Shown: positions 54,660 through 63,703 of the stretch, piece after piece
Numbering within the stretch: the stretch's first letter is position 1
Layout: every line of letters begins with the position of its first letter
NCBI RefSeq assembly: GCF_030409945.1
Contig: NZ_JAUFQV010000012.1
Span: forward strand, 1 to 64,000
Direction: 5' to 3'
Origin: Vibrio tapetis subsp. quintayensis
GTDB taxonomy: Bacteria > Pseudomonadota > Gammaproteobacteria > Enterobacterales > Vibrionaceae
Length of the DNA stretch: 64,000 bases
Position numbers and translations under genes: made by a program
Notes under the pieces: generated by a model
Told to the model about the DNA's origin: nothing
Seen by the model: the letters and a program-made list of their open reading frames with translations, nothing else
The model's database searches: none

Positions 54660-55424
54660 ATGAAAGGATTTAAGCCTTGGTCTGCGTTGCTTGCAATGCT
54701 GTTTATCACCTCAGCTCACGCCGATAAATTGGATGATGCGCGAGCGGTTGAAAATAAAATCAACCGTGAAGCGGCAACAAGCCAAAAGAACATCAATGCC
54801 AGTGCAGACAATACCTTGTCTATGAAGGCCGAGATTGAGCAGCTGCAAGAAGAGGTAAAAAATCTAACGGTTTATCGTGATCACTTAGCCCGATTGGTTG
54901 CCAATCAAGAACAAGAAAGTGACAGCTTGTCTATGCAAATAGACGGCATCAAGCAAACAAGACAAGGCCTAGTGCCGTTAATGTACGGCATGATCGATGG
55001 CTTAAAACAATCCGTCTCTCAAGATAAACCTATTCGATTGGCACAGCGATTAGAGCGTGTAGAAAAGCTAGAAAATATGATGTCACAAGCCGATATCAGT
55101 GATGCAGAAAAGTATCGCCGTATTTTAGAGTCTTACCAAATCGAATTAGACTATGGCATTAAGCTAGGGACTTATTCCGCTGTGTTGACCTCATCGGATT
55201 CAACAGAGCTTGAAGCAGACATGCTGTACCTAGGTCGTCTCTCTTTGGTGGCTCGCAGCCTCGATGGTAAACGATACTGGGTGTGGAAAGACAACACCAA
55301 GCAATGGCAGGAGTTAGATAAAAGCTTCGGTTCAGACATAGATAAAGCCTACGCCATTGCCAATAAACAAATTGCACCAAGCCTGTTGACCTTACCGCTG
55401 TCTGTTATGACGGAGGGCAAATAA
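54660..55424 (+). CDS. DUF3450 protein of TonB2 cluster
   Basis: This 254-residue periplasmic protein has a signal peptide cleaved at AHA-DK (22), then a long coiled-coil (about 25-110, heptads in MKAEIEQLQEEVKNL) and a DUF3450 domain. Homologues head the TonB2 cluster in Vibrio and its relatives. ATG at 54660 gives a proper signal peptide; the upstream frame from 54582 would bury it. It lies one base before ttpC. Presumed periplasmic partner of TtpC. Confidence 0.88.
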   Translation: MKGFKPWSALLAMLFITSAHADKLDDARAVENKINREAATSQKNINASADNTLSMKAEIEQLQEEVKNLTVYRDHLARLVANQEQESDSLSMQIDGIKQTRQGLVPLMYGMIDGLKQSVSQDKPIRLAQRLERVEKLENMMSQADISDAEKYRRILESYQIELDYGIKLGTYSAVLTSSDSTELEADMLYLGRLSLVARSLDGKRYWVWKDNTKQWQELDKSFGSDIDKAYAIANKQIAPSLLTLPLSVMTEGK

Positions 55425-55425
55425 T

Positions 55426-56760
55426 ATGACTCTTTCTAAATTTACCATCTCACTGTGTTTACTGGCTTTCTCATTTAATGGTTTCGCAAGTAATGACTTA
55501 TTGCAAAAAACGCAACAAGCCCATAAAGAGCAGAAAACCCATAACAAGCAACGTGAAGCGGGTTTCTCTCTGACGGAAGCGCAGTTTAACGAGCAGCGTC
55601 AAAAGTTACTGGCATTACGTGAAAACCTGCAAACGGAAACCAATCAGCTGAGCGAACAATTTTCTCAGAATGAACAGACTCTTGCTGAACTTGAGCAAAA
55701 GCTGAGATTGGAAACAGGCAGCTTAGGTGAGTTGTTTGGCGTTGTTCGCCAAAGTGCTAAAGAGCTTTCGGTAGAACTTGGTCATTCAGTAACGGCCATT
55801 GACCGCCAACAATATACCCCGCTAATTGATGATATCGTGGCTGCTAAAGCGCTTCCGTCGTTAGATCAGCTAACCGGTTTATGGCGTGCGATTGAAGAGC
55901 AAGTCAGCGCGAGCAAAGAGTTAACTCAAGTCGATGTGACATACGTTAACGGTGAAGGCTATACCTCTAGCGAACAAGCTTACCGTTTAGGCAGTTTGGG
56001 TCTTGTTGATTCAACAGGCTACATTAATTGGGACGGTGCGCGAGGCGTAGCAAAACCTTATCTTAAGCAACCGAACAACGGCCCTACAGCGGCTACCTTA
56101 GTCGGTGACAATACGGGAGCCATAGTACTTGACCCTTCTCGTGGCATCATGTTGGAACAAGTTGCCAATGCTCCAGAATTAAAAGACCGTTTAGAACACG
56201 GCGGTGTGGTAGGCAAAATCATCCTTGGCTTATTGGCATTAGGTATTGTGATTGCTCTCTATCGTGGTGCGGTTCTATTGTATGTTCGTCAGCAAATTCG
56301 CTCACAGCTTAAATCACCGTTTACGCCAAAAAATAACCCATTGGGCCGCGTGTTAGCGGTATACGATCAAGAGCAGAAGCGCAGCGTAGAAGCGTTAGAG
56401 CTTCGTTTACTTGAAACCATTGTCGATGAGCAGCAAGGCTTAGAAAAAGGCCTGTCGATGCTGAAACTATTGGCCGCATTAGCACCTATGCTGGGTCTGT
56501 TAGGAACCGTGACGGGTATGATTGAAACCTTCCAAGTGATCACTCAGTTTGGTAATGGTGACCCTAAAGTCATGGCTGGTGGTATTTCGATGGCGTTGGT
56601 AACAACCGTGTTAGGTTTGGTTTCAGCCATGCCAATGCTATTAGCTCATAATATCTTGAGCACTCAAGCCGAGAATATTCGTAACATCCTCGAGAAGCAA
56701 AGCATCAGCTTAGTGGCCGAGCAAGCCGAAAAAGCTGACCAAGTTGAAAAGGCCGCGTAA
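55426..56760 (+). CDS. ttpC: TonB2-associated ExbB-like protein TtpC
   Basis: This 444-residue protein has a signal peptide (1-21), a coiled-coil periplasmic region (about 25-110), then a membrane helix near 265-285 and a MotA/TolQ/ExbB channel domain with LGLLGTVTGMIETFQVI. TtpC is the fourth component that Vibrio TonB2 systems require in addition to ExbB2/ExbD2, and is thought to span the periplasm. It overlaps exbB by one base (TAATG). Confidence 0.92.
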   Translation: MTLSKFTISLCLLAFSFNGFASNDLLQKTQQAHKEQKTHNKQREAGFSLTEAQFNEQRQKLLALRENLQTETNQLSEQFSQNEQTLAELEQKLRLETGSLGELFGVVRQSAKELSVELGHSVTAIDRQQYTPLIDDIVAAKALPSLDQLTGLWRAIEEQVSASKELTQVDVTYVNGEGYTSSEQAYRLGSLGLVDSTGYINWDGARGVAKPYLKQPNNGPTAATLVGDNTGAIVLDPSRGIMLEQVANAPELKDRLEHGGVVGKIILGLLALGIVIALYRGAVLLYVRQQIRSQLKSPFTPKNNPLGRVLAVYDQEQKRSVEALELRLLETIVDEQQGLEKGLSMLKLLAALAPMLGLLGTVTGMIETFQVITQFGNGDPKVMAGGISMALVTTVLGLVSAMPMLLAHNILSTQAENIRNILEKQSISLVAEQAEKADQVEKAA

Positions 56761-57314
56761 TGGATTGGATGTTGTCAAACTTGACCTCATCAGAGCTGGT
56801 AGCCACATGGTTGGACTCCTTAAGCCATTTTATGGATCAAGGTGGGCCAATCTTGTGGTGGCTATCATGTGTGGTTGGCGTGTGCTGGTTGTTAATCGTC
56901 GAGCGAGTGTTGTTTTTGACGGTGAGCTTCCCAAAACAAAAATCGACATGGATTACGTCTTGGAACGTACGTGACGATAAAAGCTCTTGGTACGCGATGT
57001 CTATTCGTGAGGGGTGGTTAAGTGAAGCTCATATAGCCCTAAACCAAAACTTAAATTTGATCAAAGTTTTGGTGGCCATTTGCCCAATGATGGGGTTACT
57101 TGGCACCGTGACAGGCATGATTTCAGTGTTTGATGTAATGGCGACTCTGGGTAGCAGCCAGCCTCGCTTAATGGCTGCGGGTATATCCCTTGCGACCTTG
57201 CCGACCATGGCCGGCATGGTGGCAGCACTTGCGGGAATGTTTGCTCACGCTCGGTTATCAAAAGCCTGTAAATGGCGTGAAATTAAATTAGAAAAACAGT
57301 TAAGGAGCCGATGA
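56760..57314 (+). CDS. exbB2: TonB2-system ExbB
   Basis: This 184-residue proton-channel protein has three helices; MGLLGTVTGMISVFDVMATL and LPTMAGMVAALAGMFAHARL carry the conserved channel residues. With ExbD it converts proton flow to force on TonB. Shorter than E. coli ExbB (244 aa), normal for ExbB2. Confidence 0.93.
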   Translation: MDWMLSNLTSSELVATWLDSLSHFMDQGGPILWWLSCVVGVCWLLIVERVLFLTVSFPKQKSTWITSWNVRDDKSSWYAMSIREGWLSEAHIALNQNLNLIKVLVAICPMMGLLGTVTGMISVFDVMATLGSSQPRLMAAGISLATLPTMAGMVAALAGMFAHARLSKACKWREIKLEKQLRSR

Positions 57315-57718
57315 TGAGACTAAATCGCCCATCTTCTGCTAAAGAAGAAGCACAAATTGACATGACTTCGATGCTGGATATCGTTTTTATCATGTTGATC
57401 TTTTTCATTGTAACCAGTTCGTTTGTGCGAGAATCCGGCGTTGAAGTTAACCGACCTCAAGCGAGTAATGTTGTCAGCCAAAAAGACGCCGGTATTTTTA
57501 TTGCCATCACTTCTAGCAATGAAATTTACATTGATAAACGAGTCGTTGATGTTGAGCGAGTACAAGCAACGCTAGAGCACCTATTATTAGAGCAACCCGA
57601 TGCTTCTTTGGTTATTCAAGCCGATGAACATGCTTATAACGGCACGGTCGTTAAAGTGATGGATGGGGCTAAAGGCGCTGGTGTGAAACGCATCGCGTTG
57701 GCGGCGGAGAAAGGCTAA
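57311..57718 (+). CDS. exbD2: TonB2-system ExbD
   Basis: This 135-residue ExbD/TolR protein has one N-terminal helix with the proton-carrying Asp in IDMTSMLDIVFIMLIFFIVT and a periplasmic domain. ATGA overlap with exbB and TAATG overlap with tonB. Confidence 0.94.
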   Translation: MMRLNRPSSAKEEAQIDMTSMLDIVFIMLIFFIVTSSFVRESGVEVNRPQASNVVSQKDAGIFIAITSSNEIYIDKRVVDVERVQATLEHLLLEQPDASLVIQADEHAYNGTVVKVMDGAKGAGVKRIALAAEKG

Positions 57719-58335
57719 TGCTGCGATTATTCATCGCGTTGCCTTTCGCTGCGGCAATTGCATTGAGTTTGTTTACCTTCATGGCATGGATGGTTGATAA
57801 CGGTCATCAGCGAGCGGCAGATAACGAGTCTCCCCTTGCATTTGATGTCGTGATGGTAGAAGAAGAGCGTGAAGCGCAAAGAAGGCAACGAAGTGTTCCT
57901 GAAAAACCGAAGACTCCACAGCCTCCAGCAGCAACCACGCTAAAAACCAACGTCGCACAAACGGCGACGCCACCGATGCCTGCGATGCCGGATTTGTCTT
58001 TGCAAGGAGTGAATCAAGGGCTTGCGATTAATTTGCCCCAGTTTTCTGACTTTGGTTCTAATCAACAAGCGATGCCATTGTATCGCGTTGAGCCGCGTTA
58101 TCCGTCAAGAGCTTTAAAGAAAGGAGCTGAGGGCTATGTGCTGATGTCATTTACCATTGATAAAACAGGCAGACCAACCGATATTACGGTAGTTGAAGCA
58201 AAGCCAAGACGTCTGTTTGAAAGAGAAGCGAAACGCGCTCTGCAAAAATGGAAGTATCAGCCGAAAGTTGTGGATGGTCGAGCGATCGCTCAAATTGGAC
58301 AAACCGTGAAATTGGAGTTCAAAATAAGCCAATGA
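57718..58335 (+). CDS. tonB2: TonB2 energy transducer
   Basis: This 205-residue TonB has an N-terminal anchor helix (about 5-26), a short Pro-rich linker (EKPKTPQPPAATT) and the TonB C-terminal domain (YPSRALKKGAEGYVLMSFTI and WKYQP). The short Pro region is typical of TonB2, compensated by TtpC. Its stop overlaps the TPR gene. Confidence 0.94.
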   Translation: MLRLFIALPFAAAIALSLFTFMAWMVDNGHQRAADNESPLAFDVVMVEEEREAQRRQRSVPEKPKTPQPPAATTLKTNVAQTATPPMPAMPDLSLQGVNQGLAINLPQFSDFGSNQQAMPLYRVEPRYPSRALKKGAEGYVLMSFTIDKTGRPTDITVVEAKPRRLFEREAKRALQKWKYQPKVVDGRAIAQIGQTVKLEFKISQ

Positions 58336-59531
58336 TGAAGAGTATATTTGCCGTACTAATAGCGGGCTGTGTGTCGTTTTCTAGCGTGAGTATGGCACAG
58401 CAACTAACTCGCTATAATGCGAATAAAGTCCAGCAAGCTCATGAGCTTCAGCAAGAGGACAAAATTCAGCAAGCCATTGATATTTTGGCACAGCTTGAGC
58501 CTACTAAAGAGTACGATAAAGCATTTGTACAACGCATGCTGGGTGTATTTTACTGGCAAAATGGTGAGACTAACCAAGCGATTAAGCAACTCACGGCTGC
58601 GGTTGAAAGCGGAAAGCTGCAAGACTCGCAAGCTTGGGTCACGCAAAAAATGTTGGCCGATATTTTGTTATCTACCGAATCGTTCAAACAAGCCTTACCG
58701 CACTATTATCAGCTTGTAAAAACACGACCAGAATCAGAACCAGAATTACAGCTATGGCTTCGAATTGTGCAGGCTCATTATAGTCTAGAACAATGGAGCA
58801 AAGTGCTTACGGCGATGAAGTCTTACGAACGTGTGCAAAAGCAAGATGACGTACAACCTCTGACGATTAAGCTTGGCGCTCAGATGCAACTTAAGCAGTG
58901 GAAATCGGCGTTGCCGACGTTGCAAAGACTCATTACTTTACAGCCAAGTAAACTAGCGTGGTGGCAACAAACTGCAGGCATTCAGCTTCAGTTAAAACAA
59001 TATAAGCAGTCGCTAGCAACCCTTTCATTAGCGAAAAGACAAGGGATAAAGCTACCTGATCAAGACTTACGAACCATGGCGCAGCTTTTTGCTCAACAAG
59101 GTGTTCCGGAGCAAGCGGCATTAGCTTTAGCGCAAGTAGATTCAGCTAAAACAGACGCTAAGTTACTCGCAGACCAAGCTAATTATTGGCAAATGGCGAA
59201 AGAGTGGCAAACAGCGACACAATATTGGGCGTTGGCGGCGAAATCGAACAACAAATACCGTTGGTCTTTGGCACAATTGTTATTGCAAGAAGGGCAGTAC
59301 CGACAAGCGCTGGTTGAGCTGGAAAAAGTCTCTGGTAAAAAACACCCGGTTGAATTAGCAAGAGTAAGAGCCTACTACAAGCTAGAAGAAGTGGAACAAG
59401 CTCTAATTCATGCAAAGCGCGCTCATGCACTTAAAGCCAGCAATGAAAGCAAAGGCTGGATTCAGTACTTGTCTCAGCTACGCACAATGGAAGATAGCGA
59501 TCAGGGTATCGGCCATCTGACCGCGAGATAG
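58332..59531 (+). CDS. TPR-repeat protein of TonB2 operon
   Basis: This 399-residue exported protein has a signal peptide ending MAQQ (about 21) followed by a chain of TPR-like helical repeats to the end (Gln- and Leu-rich). Start ATG at 58332 overlaps the tonB2 stop (ATGA). The same gene ends the TonB2 cluster in V. cholerae and related species. Probably a periplasmic scaffold for the complex; role unproven. Confidence 0.9.
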   Translation: MMKSIFAVLIAGCVSFSSVSMAQQLTRYNANKVQQAHELQQEDKIQQAIDILAQLEPTKEYDKAFVQRMLGVFYWQNGETNQAIKQLTAAVESGKLQDSQAWVTQKMLADILLSTESFKQALPHYYQLVKTRPESEPELQLWLRIVQAHYSLEQWSKVLTAMKSYERVQKQDDVQPLTIKLGAQMQLKQWKSALPTLQRLITLQPSKLAWWQQTAGIQLQLKQYKQSLATLSLAKRQGIKLPDQDLRTMAQLFAQQGVPEQAALALAQVDSAKTDAKLLADQANYWQMAKEWQTATQYWALAAKSNNKYRWSLAQLLLQEGQYRQALVELEKVSGKKHPVELARVRAYYKLEEVEQALIHAKRAHALKASNESKGWIQYLSQLRTMEDSDQGIGHLTAR

Positions 59532-59557
59532 AGTTTCCGCTTAAAATGACATTAACG

Positions 59558-59592
59558 AAAAACGCTCGTAATGTGAATTACGGGCGTTTTTT
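59558..59592 (+). terminator. Terminator of TonB2 operon
   Basis: AACGCTCGTAAT pairs with ATTACGGGCGTT (one G-T) around GTGA, followed by six T. Confidence 0.9.
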
Positions 59593-59629
59593 GGTTTTGA
59601 ACCTCTTGTTCTTTGGCTCTATCCCACAA

Positions 59630-60049
59630 TTAGATATTGAGCTTAGAAGCGCTTTTATCGGCAATCACCAATTCTGTATAGCCAGTTGCATCATCGAATT
59701 CGCGTGAGAACGCTAGCGTAGGGTAGTGATGGATGACCAGCTCACCTGTGGTATCGATCAAACTGCCCTCCAGTAAATGGCCTCCGAAAACTCTACCCTT
59801 CGTGTCAGCGACTGAAATGTGAATGTGCTGATGATTAGGCGTTAACGTGCCCATTAACGAGACGATTTCTAGCGGTTCATTAAGCTGTAAGGTTTTCTCT
59901 GCACCAGCCAGTCGCAAGTTAACTGAATACAAACAACCCACACAAGACGCGATACTGCCAGCTTGGATATTTTCATCGGTTACTATCTTAGCAATCGATG
60001 TTTTAAGGTCTGCGCCGTTTGTTAGTCTTGTCGCGATTGGCATTAGCAT
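59630..60049 (-). CDS. PPC/DUF296-domain protein
   Basis: This 139-residue protein is one PPC domain (plant and prokaryote conserved): IQAGSIASCVGCLYSVNLRL, LMGTLT and HIHISVADTKGRVFGGHLLEG with metal- or ligand-binding histidines. In plants the domain is joined to AT-hooks; bacterial versions are trimeric and of unknown function. No AT-hook here. Single gene. Confidence 0.9.
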   Translation of the reverse strand: MLMPIATRLTNGADLKTSIAKIVTDENIQAGSIASCVGCLYSVNLRLAGAEKTLQLNEPLEIVSLMGTLTPNHQHIHISVADTKGRVFGGHLLEGSLIDTTGELVIHHYPTLAFSREFDDATGYTELVIADKSASKLNI

Positions 60050-60097
60050 AGCTTGTTTCCGTTGTCAGTCATTGGTTATTGGTTAAGTTCGAGTTGG

Positions 60098-60658
60098 TCA
60101 GATTTCATAGTTGGCTTTATTGCCAATATCAAAGTGCAAGGGCATTCGCCACTTTTGAACAGAAAGGTACAGCATAATTGTTCCCGCAATAGCAGAGCAA
60201 ATCATCATACCTTGCCAATATTCAAGCATTACAAATAAGGTGTTTAATGCCAGTAAAATTGGCACAAGTTTGAGGCCATAGACGTTAAAGCAAAATGATT
60301 CTTTGAGGGCAATGCCTGAAAAAGTAACGAATATAAAACCTAAAGCAAGCCAGTAAACGCTGCTTTGTATACCACACAGCATGATCAGTAAACCAAGCCA
60401 CGCTGACCAGACGATAATGGCTCTTACGTGTTTGTTATACACATGCAGGTTAGCCGCTGAGAGTGCACATGAAATACACATAACGAAGATACTTGCCCAC
60501 TGCACGGAATCAGGTAGTGAAATGACCCCAAGTTTATTTGATGCCACAAGTGAGCAACACAGCAAAGCCAGTGAAAACAGAGTAATCCCAGAACGGTAAA
60601 GGCAGACGCTGAGTTGGTCTAGTTTATCTAATTTTTCTTGATGCTCTGTGTTAGCCAT
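60098..60658 (-). CDS. Integral membrane protein, DUF2301-like
   Basis: This 186-residue protein has about six hydrophobic helices after a charged N-terminus (MANTEHQEKLDKLDQL). The GIALKESFCFNVYGLKLVP segment near residue 118 looks like the DUF2301 family of uncharacterised proteobacterial membrane proteins. Precedes the PPC gene by 48 bases on the same strand; may be co-transcribed. Confidence 0.75.
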   Translation of the reverse strand: MANTEHQEKLDKLDQLSVCLYRSGITLFSLALLCCSLVASNKLGVISLPDSVQWASIFVMCISCALSAANLHVYNKHVRAIIVWSAWLGLLIMLCGIQSSVYWLALGFIFVTFSGIALKESFCFNVYGLKLVPILLALNTLFVMLEYWQGMMICSAIAGTIMLYLSVQKWRMPLHFDIGNKANYEI

Positions 60659-60872
60659 TGTCTATTCCAATTGATTCGTTGTGGGTATTCTAACAGTGAT
60701 GTAGCAGGTGTTCGGATGTTTTGCTCTACATTGACGAATTTATGGTGCCAATAATGACATTATCGGTATTTAGTCTTAGGTTGCTCTATAAAGCTGATCG
60801 ATAACAGCGTAGGATCACACTACTTTAGACTCAATACTAGGTCAGCACTTCGGTGCATAAACATATTAAATA

Positions 60873-62210
60873 ATGAAACTAACAGCAAAAGCATCCCTAA
60901 ATAACGCGTTACTTATTTCTATTACCACACCGGAATTTAAAGGTGATGAGGCGAAAGAGTCTCTCGCTGAACTTGCTCGTTTAGTGACAACCCTAGGGTT
61001 TAAAGTGGTTGGAACTCAGTCGCAAAAGCAGAGTTCAACACAAAATCTTAATGTCCTAGGTGTCGGTAAGATGGCGGAAATCGCCCACCTAACGGGTTAT
61101 CAAGGTTCTATAGAAGAGGAAGAATACGACGAGTTTTTTGATGAAACGGATTTTTCCGACCTTTCAGAAGACGATTTACCTTCTTCACTTGCTGATGTTG
61201 TGGTGTTTGATTGTGATTTAAGCCCATCTCAGTTGCGTAATGTCGAAAGTCATTTAGGCGTAGAAGTGTTTGACCGTACCGGCATCATTATTGAAATATT
61301 TAGCCGCCATGCACGCACTCGCACGGCGCGCCTGCAAGTTGAAATTGCTCGCCTTAATTACTTAGTTCCACGATTGCGTGAGTCTGCAAGTGGTGATAAA
61401 GAACGCCAAATGGGGCAGGGTGCTGGTGAAACCGCGCTAGAGCTCGATCGCCGTAATGTACGTGACCAATTAGCCGCTCTAAAGCGCGAATTGGTGAGTG
61501 TACAGAGTGAATTGAAGAATCGCCGTACACAAAGATCAGAGCTGTTTTGTGTTGCTTTGGTTGGGTATACCAATGCGGGTAAATCCTCAATGATGCGTGC
61601 CATGACGGCAACAGAAGTGGTCGGTGAAGACAAACTGTTTGCCACTCTTGATACCACAGTGCGTGCACTGCAGCCTATTACTCAGCCGCGAATCTTAGTT
61701 TCAGATACCGTTGGCTTTATTAAAAAGCTTCCTCACGACTTAGTTGCTTCGTTTCATTCTACGTTAGCAGAAGCGCACGATGCGTCATTGTTACTGTATG
61801 TTGTTGATGCCTCTGATCCGTCATTCCGTGCACAACTTGATGTTGTCCATGAGGTGCTAGGGCAAGTTGGCGTAGAAGGCAGCGAAAAACTCTTGGTACT
61901 GAATAAGTCAGATCGCTTGAGTGAAGAACAACGACAAGCATTGCTGGAAGAGTTTCCTGATGCAATGCTAACCTCTACTCGCGATCCTCTTGATATCAAA
62001 AAGCTGCACAAATACATTGTGGGCGTTGCTGAACAAGGCATGATCGAAGAAGAGATTATAGTGCCTTATACGGCCAATGGCATAATGGGCGAGATACGTT
62101 CTAGCATGAGTGTGACGAAAGAAGAGTACGATTATGAGCATATTAAACTCACGGTACGCTCAAGCGCGATTGATTTGGCAAGGCTGAAAAAGCGTATGAA
62201 GAATCTTTAG
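60873..62210 (+). CDS. Divergent HflX-family GTPase
   Basis: This 445-residue HflX-type GTPase has an N-terminal nucleotide-binding/ribosome domain, a coiled linker, then a G domain with GYTNAGKSS (G1), ATLDTTVR (G2), DTVGF (G3), NKSD (G4). Two deviations from canonical HflX: an acidic insertion near residues 75-101 (SIEEEEYDEFFDETDFSDL), and replacement of the Gly-rich GGGIGTRGPGETQLE loop by KERQMGQGAGETALE. HflX splits stalled ribosomes under stress; this is probably a paralogue, since canonical hflX sits next to hfq, absent here. Confidence 0.9.
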   Translation: MKLTAKASLNNALLISITTPEFKGDEAKESLAELARLVTTLGFKVVGTQSQKQSSTQNLNVLGVGKMAEIAHLTGYQGSIEEEEYDEFFDETDFSDLSEDDLPSSLADVVVFDCDLSPSQLRNVESHLGVEVFDRTGIIIEIFSRHARTRTARLQVEIARLNYLVPRLRESASGDKERQMGQGAGETALELDRRNVRDQLAALKRELVSVQSELKNRRTQRSELFCVALVGYTNAGKSSMMRAMTATEVVGEDKLFATLDTTVRALQPITQPRILVSDTVGFIKKLPHDLVASFHSTLAEAHDASLLLYVVDASDPSFRAQLDVVHEVLGQVGVEGSEKLLVLNKSDRLSEEQRQALLEEFPDAMLTSTRDPLDIKKLHKYIVGVAEQGMIEEEIIVPYTANGIMGEIRSSMSVTKEEYDYEHIKLTVRSSAIDLARLKKRMKNL

Positions 62211-62276
62211 AGTATGTATCGTGGCTAAATATGCCTTTAGCTTAATCGCCACTATATAAGTGTTCTGAAAACCAAC

Positions 62277-62307
62277 AAACCTCGATGATTCATCGAGGTT
62301 TTTCATT
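62277..62307 (+). terminator. Terminator after HflX-like gene
   Basis: AAACCTCGATG and CATCGAGGTTT around a 3-base loop, followed by TTCATTT. Confidence 0.85.
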
Positions 62308-62383
62308 TAGCGGCATTGATTTCGTCCTATCGTTTAAGCGTTAAAACGGAATCCTTAACGAAAGGTTCCTAATTGTAGGTCTA

Positions 62384-63703
62384 TCACTCACCTCGCAACT
62401 TATCTCTATATTCACGATACTGCGTGATGGCTCCATAGAGGTTATACGCAATACCAAGCCAGTTAACTGCAAAGGTTAATGCCATCAAGGGAGTTGTTAT
62501 GGGGAGGACCAAAGCCATCCATAGCGAGAGAAGCAATATTAAATAAGAATAAAATTGTCTCTTCATCCTAACTCGGCTGATCAGTTGATAGTGATCGGGT
62601 AATGGGATCATTGCCATTGGGTTTTTCATCATGAGTCTTTGTAAGTGCAAAGAAATCAGGAAGGGCACTATCTTAAGTAACATGCCTTGGATAATGGCTA
62701 ACACAAACCCAAAGCCAAATAGAAAACCTAATAATACTTCTAATTTAGTTTGAAGTATCAGTGTCCACGCGGGTTTAGCGACGGGCAGTATCAACCATAA
62801 CAAGAGAGCGCATGCCAACATCAAGTTAGTTAAACCAATTTGCCAATAGTTGATGACGACATCGGGCAATTTACGTTTACGTTTGGTCAGATGTTTTAGG
62901 GTGATGAGGCAATATAACAAGACAGCAGTAATGCATAGTAGCCATCCTCCAAGCCCAAGTAGGCTCCCCCCTAACGTATCACTTAATGCGTCAAAACTGG
63001 CAACAACTAACCCGATAACGAGCATGATGATTACAGAATTTCGACACTTTTTACCAAACGCTGGGGTAACGTGGAACATCGGAATGACTTGAAAACTCAC
63101 CGCCATGACCAACAGTATTATCCAGCCAAAGCTACCAAAGCCAGCATGCAAATTTGTCAGAGCTTTTCCTGCAGTAGGAGAAACACCCCACAGGTAACCA
63201 CCGAGTAGAACCAACCCAATGATGACTAAGCTCACGAACGCCAAGACTGCCAATAAAATAGGCATACGGGTTTGCTCACCTTTTGCTTGTGTGATCAATA
63301 ACCAAGCCAGTGTCAGGGCGAAGTAGCCAAGGCTGAGCCCGAGCAACACAAAAGGGAGCAGAAAACTCAGCCAACCGAGAAAGGCGGCCGCTAAAGCGAG
63401 AACGCCGCTGGCGAAGGTCGCGTGGAACAGATGAAGCTTCCAGCCAGTAATCGGAATGGCGGCGCCACATAAGACGGGCATTACTTGAAATAGTGATCCA
63501 ATCATGACCATTGCCATCACGCCCAGAGCAATCAGGTGAGTGATGGCAAGAGTGGCTGGCATCCAACGGCTGAGCCAAAGGGTTTCGCCGTGCAGTGCAA
63601 TTAACATGGCTGCCAATAATGCAAAGACAGGTGCGGTTAGGTAAAACCGAATCGGGGATGAAATCGCTGGAATGGCGTCAAAGTTAAGGCCGGTCATTCT
63701 CAT
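62384..63703 (-). CDS. 12-TM membrane protein, NnrS/haem-copper-oxidase-like
   Basis: This 439-residue protein has about 12 hydrophobic helices. Conserved-looking His lie in helices or at their ends: HLIALGVMAMVMIG, LHLFHATFASG, LHAGFGSFGWI and VIPMFHVTP. The spacing recalls NnrS and subunit I of cytochrome oxidases, which bind haem; that link is tentative and the protein may be a plain permease. It overlaps the upstream partial gene by one base (TAATG), so they form an operon. Function unknown. Confidence 0.75.
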   Translation of the reverse strand: MRMTGLNFDAIPAISSPIRFYLTAPVFALLAAMLIALHGETLWLSRWMPATLAITHLIALGVMAMVMIGSLFQVMPVLCGAAIPITGWKLHLFHATFASGVLALAAAFLGWLSFLLPFVLLGLSLGYFALTLAWLLITQAKGEQTRMPILLAVLAFVSLVIIGLVLLGGYLWGVSPTAGKALTNLHAGFGSFGWIILLVMAVSFQVIPMFHVTPAFGKKCRNSVIIMLVIGLVVASFDALSDTLGGSLLGLGGWLLCITAVLLYCLITLKHLTKRKRKLPDVVINYWQIGLTNLMLACALLLWLILPVAKPAWTLILQTKLEVLLGFLFGFGFVLAIIQGMLLKIVPFLISLHLQRLMMKNPMAMIPLPDHYQLISRVRMKRQFYSYLILLLSLWMALVLPITTPLMALTFAVNWLGIAYNLYGAITQYREYRDKLRGE

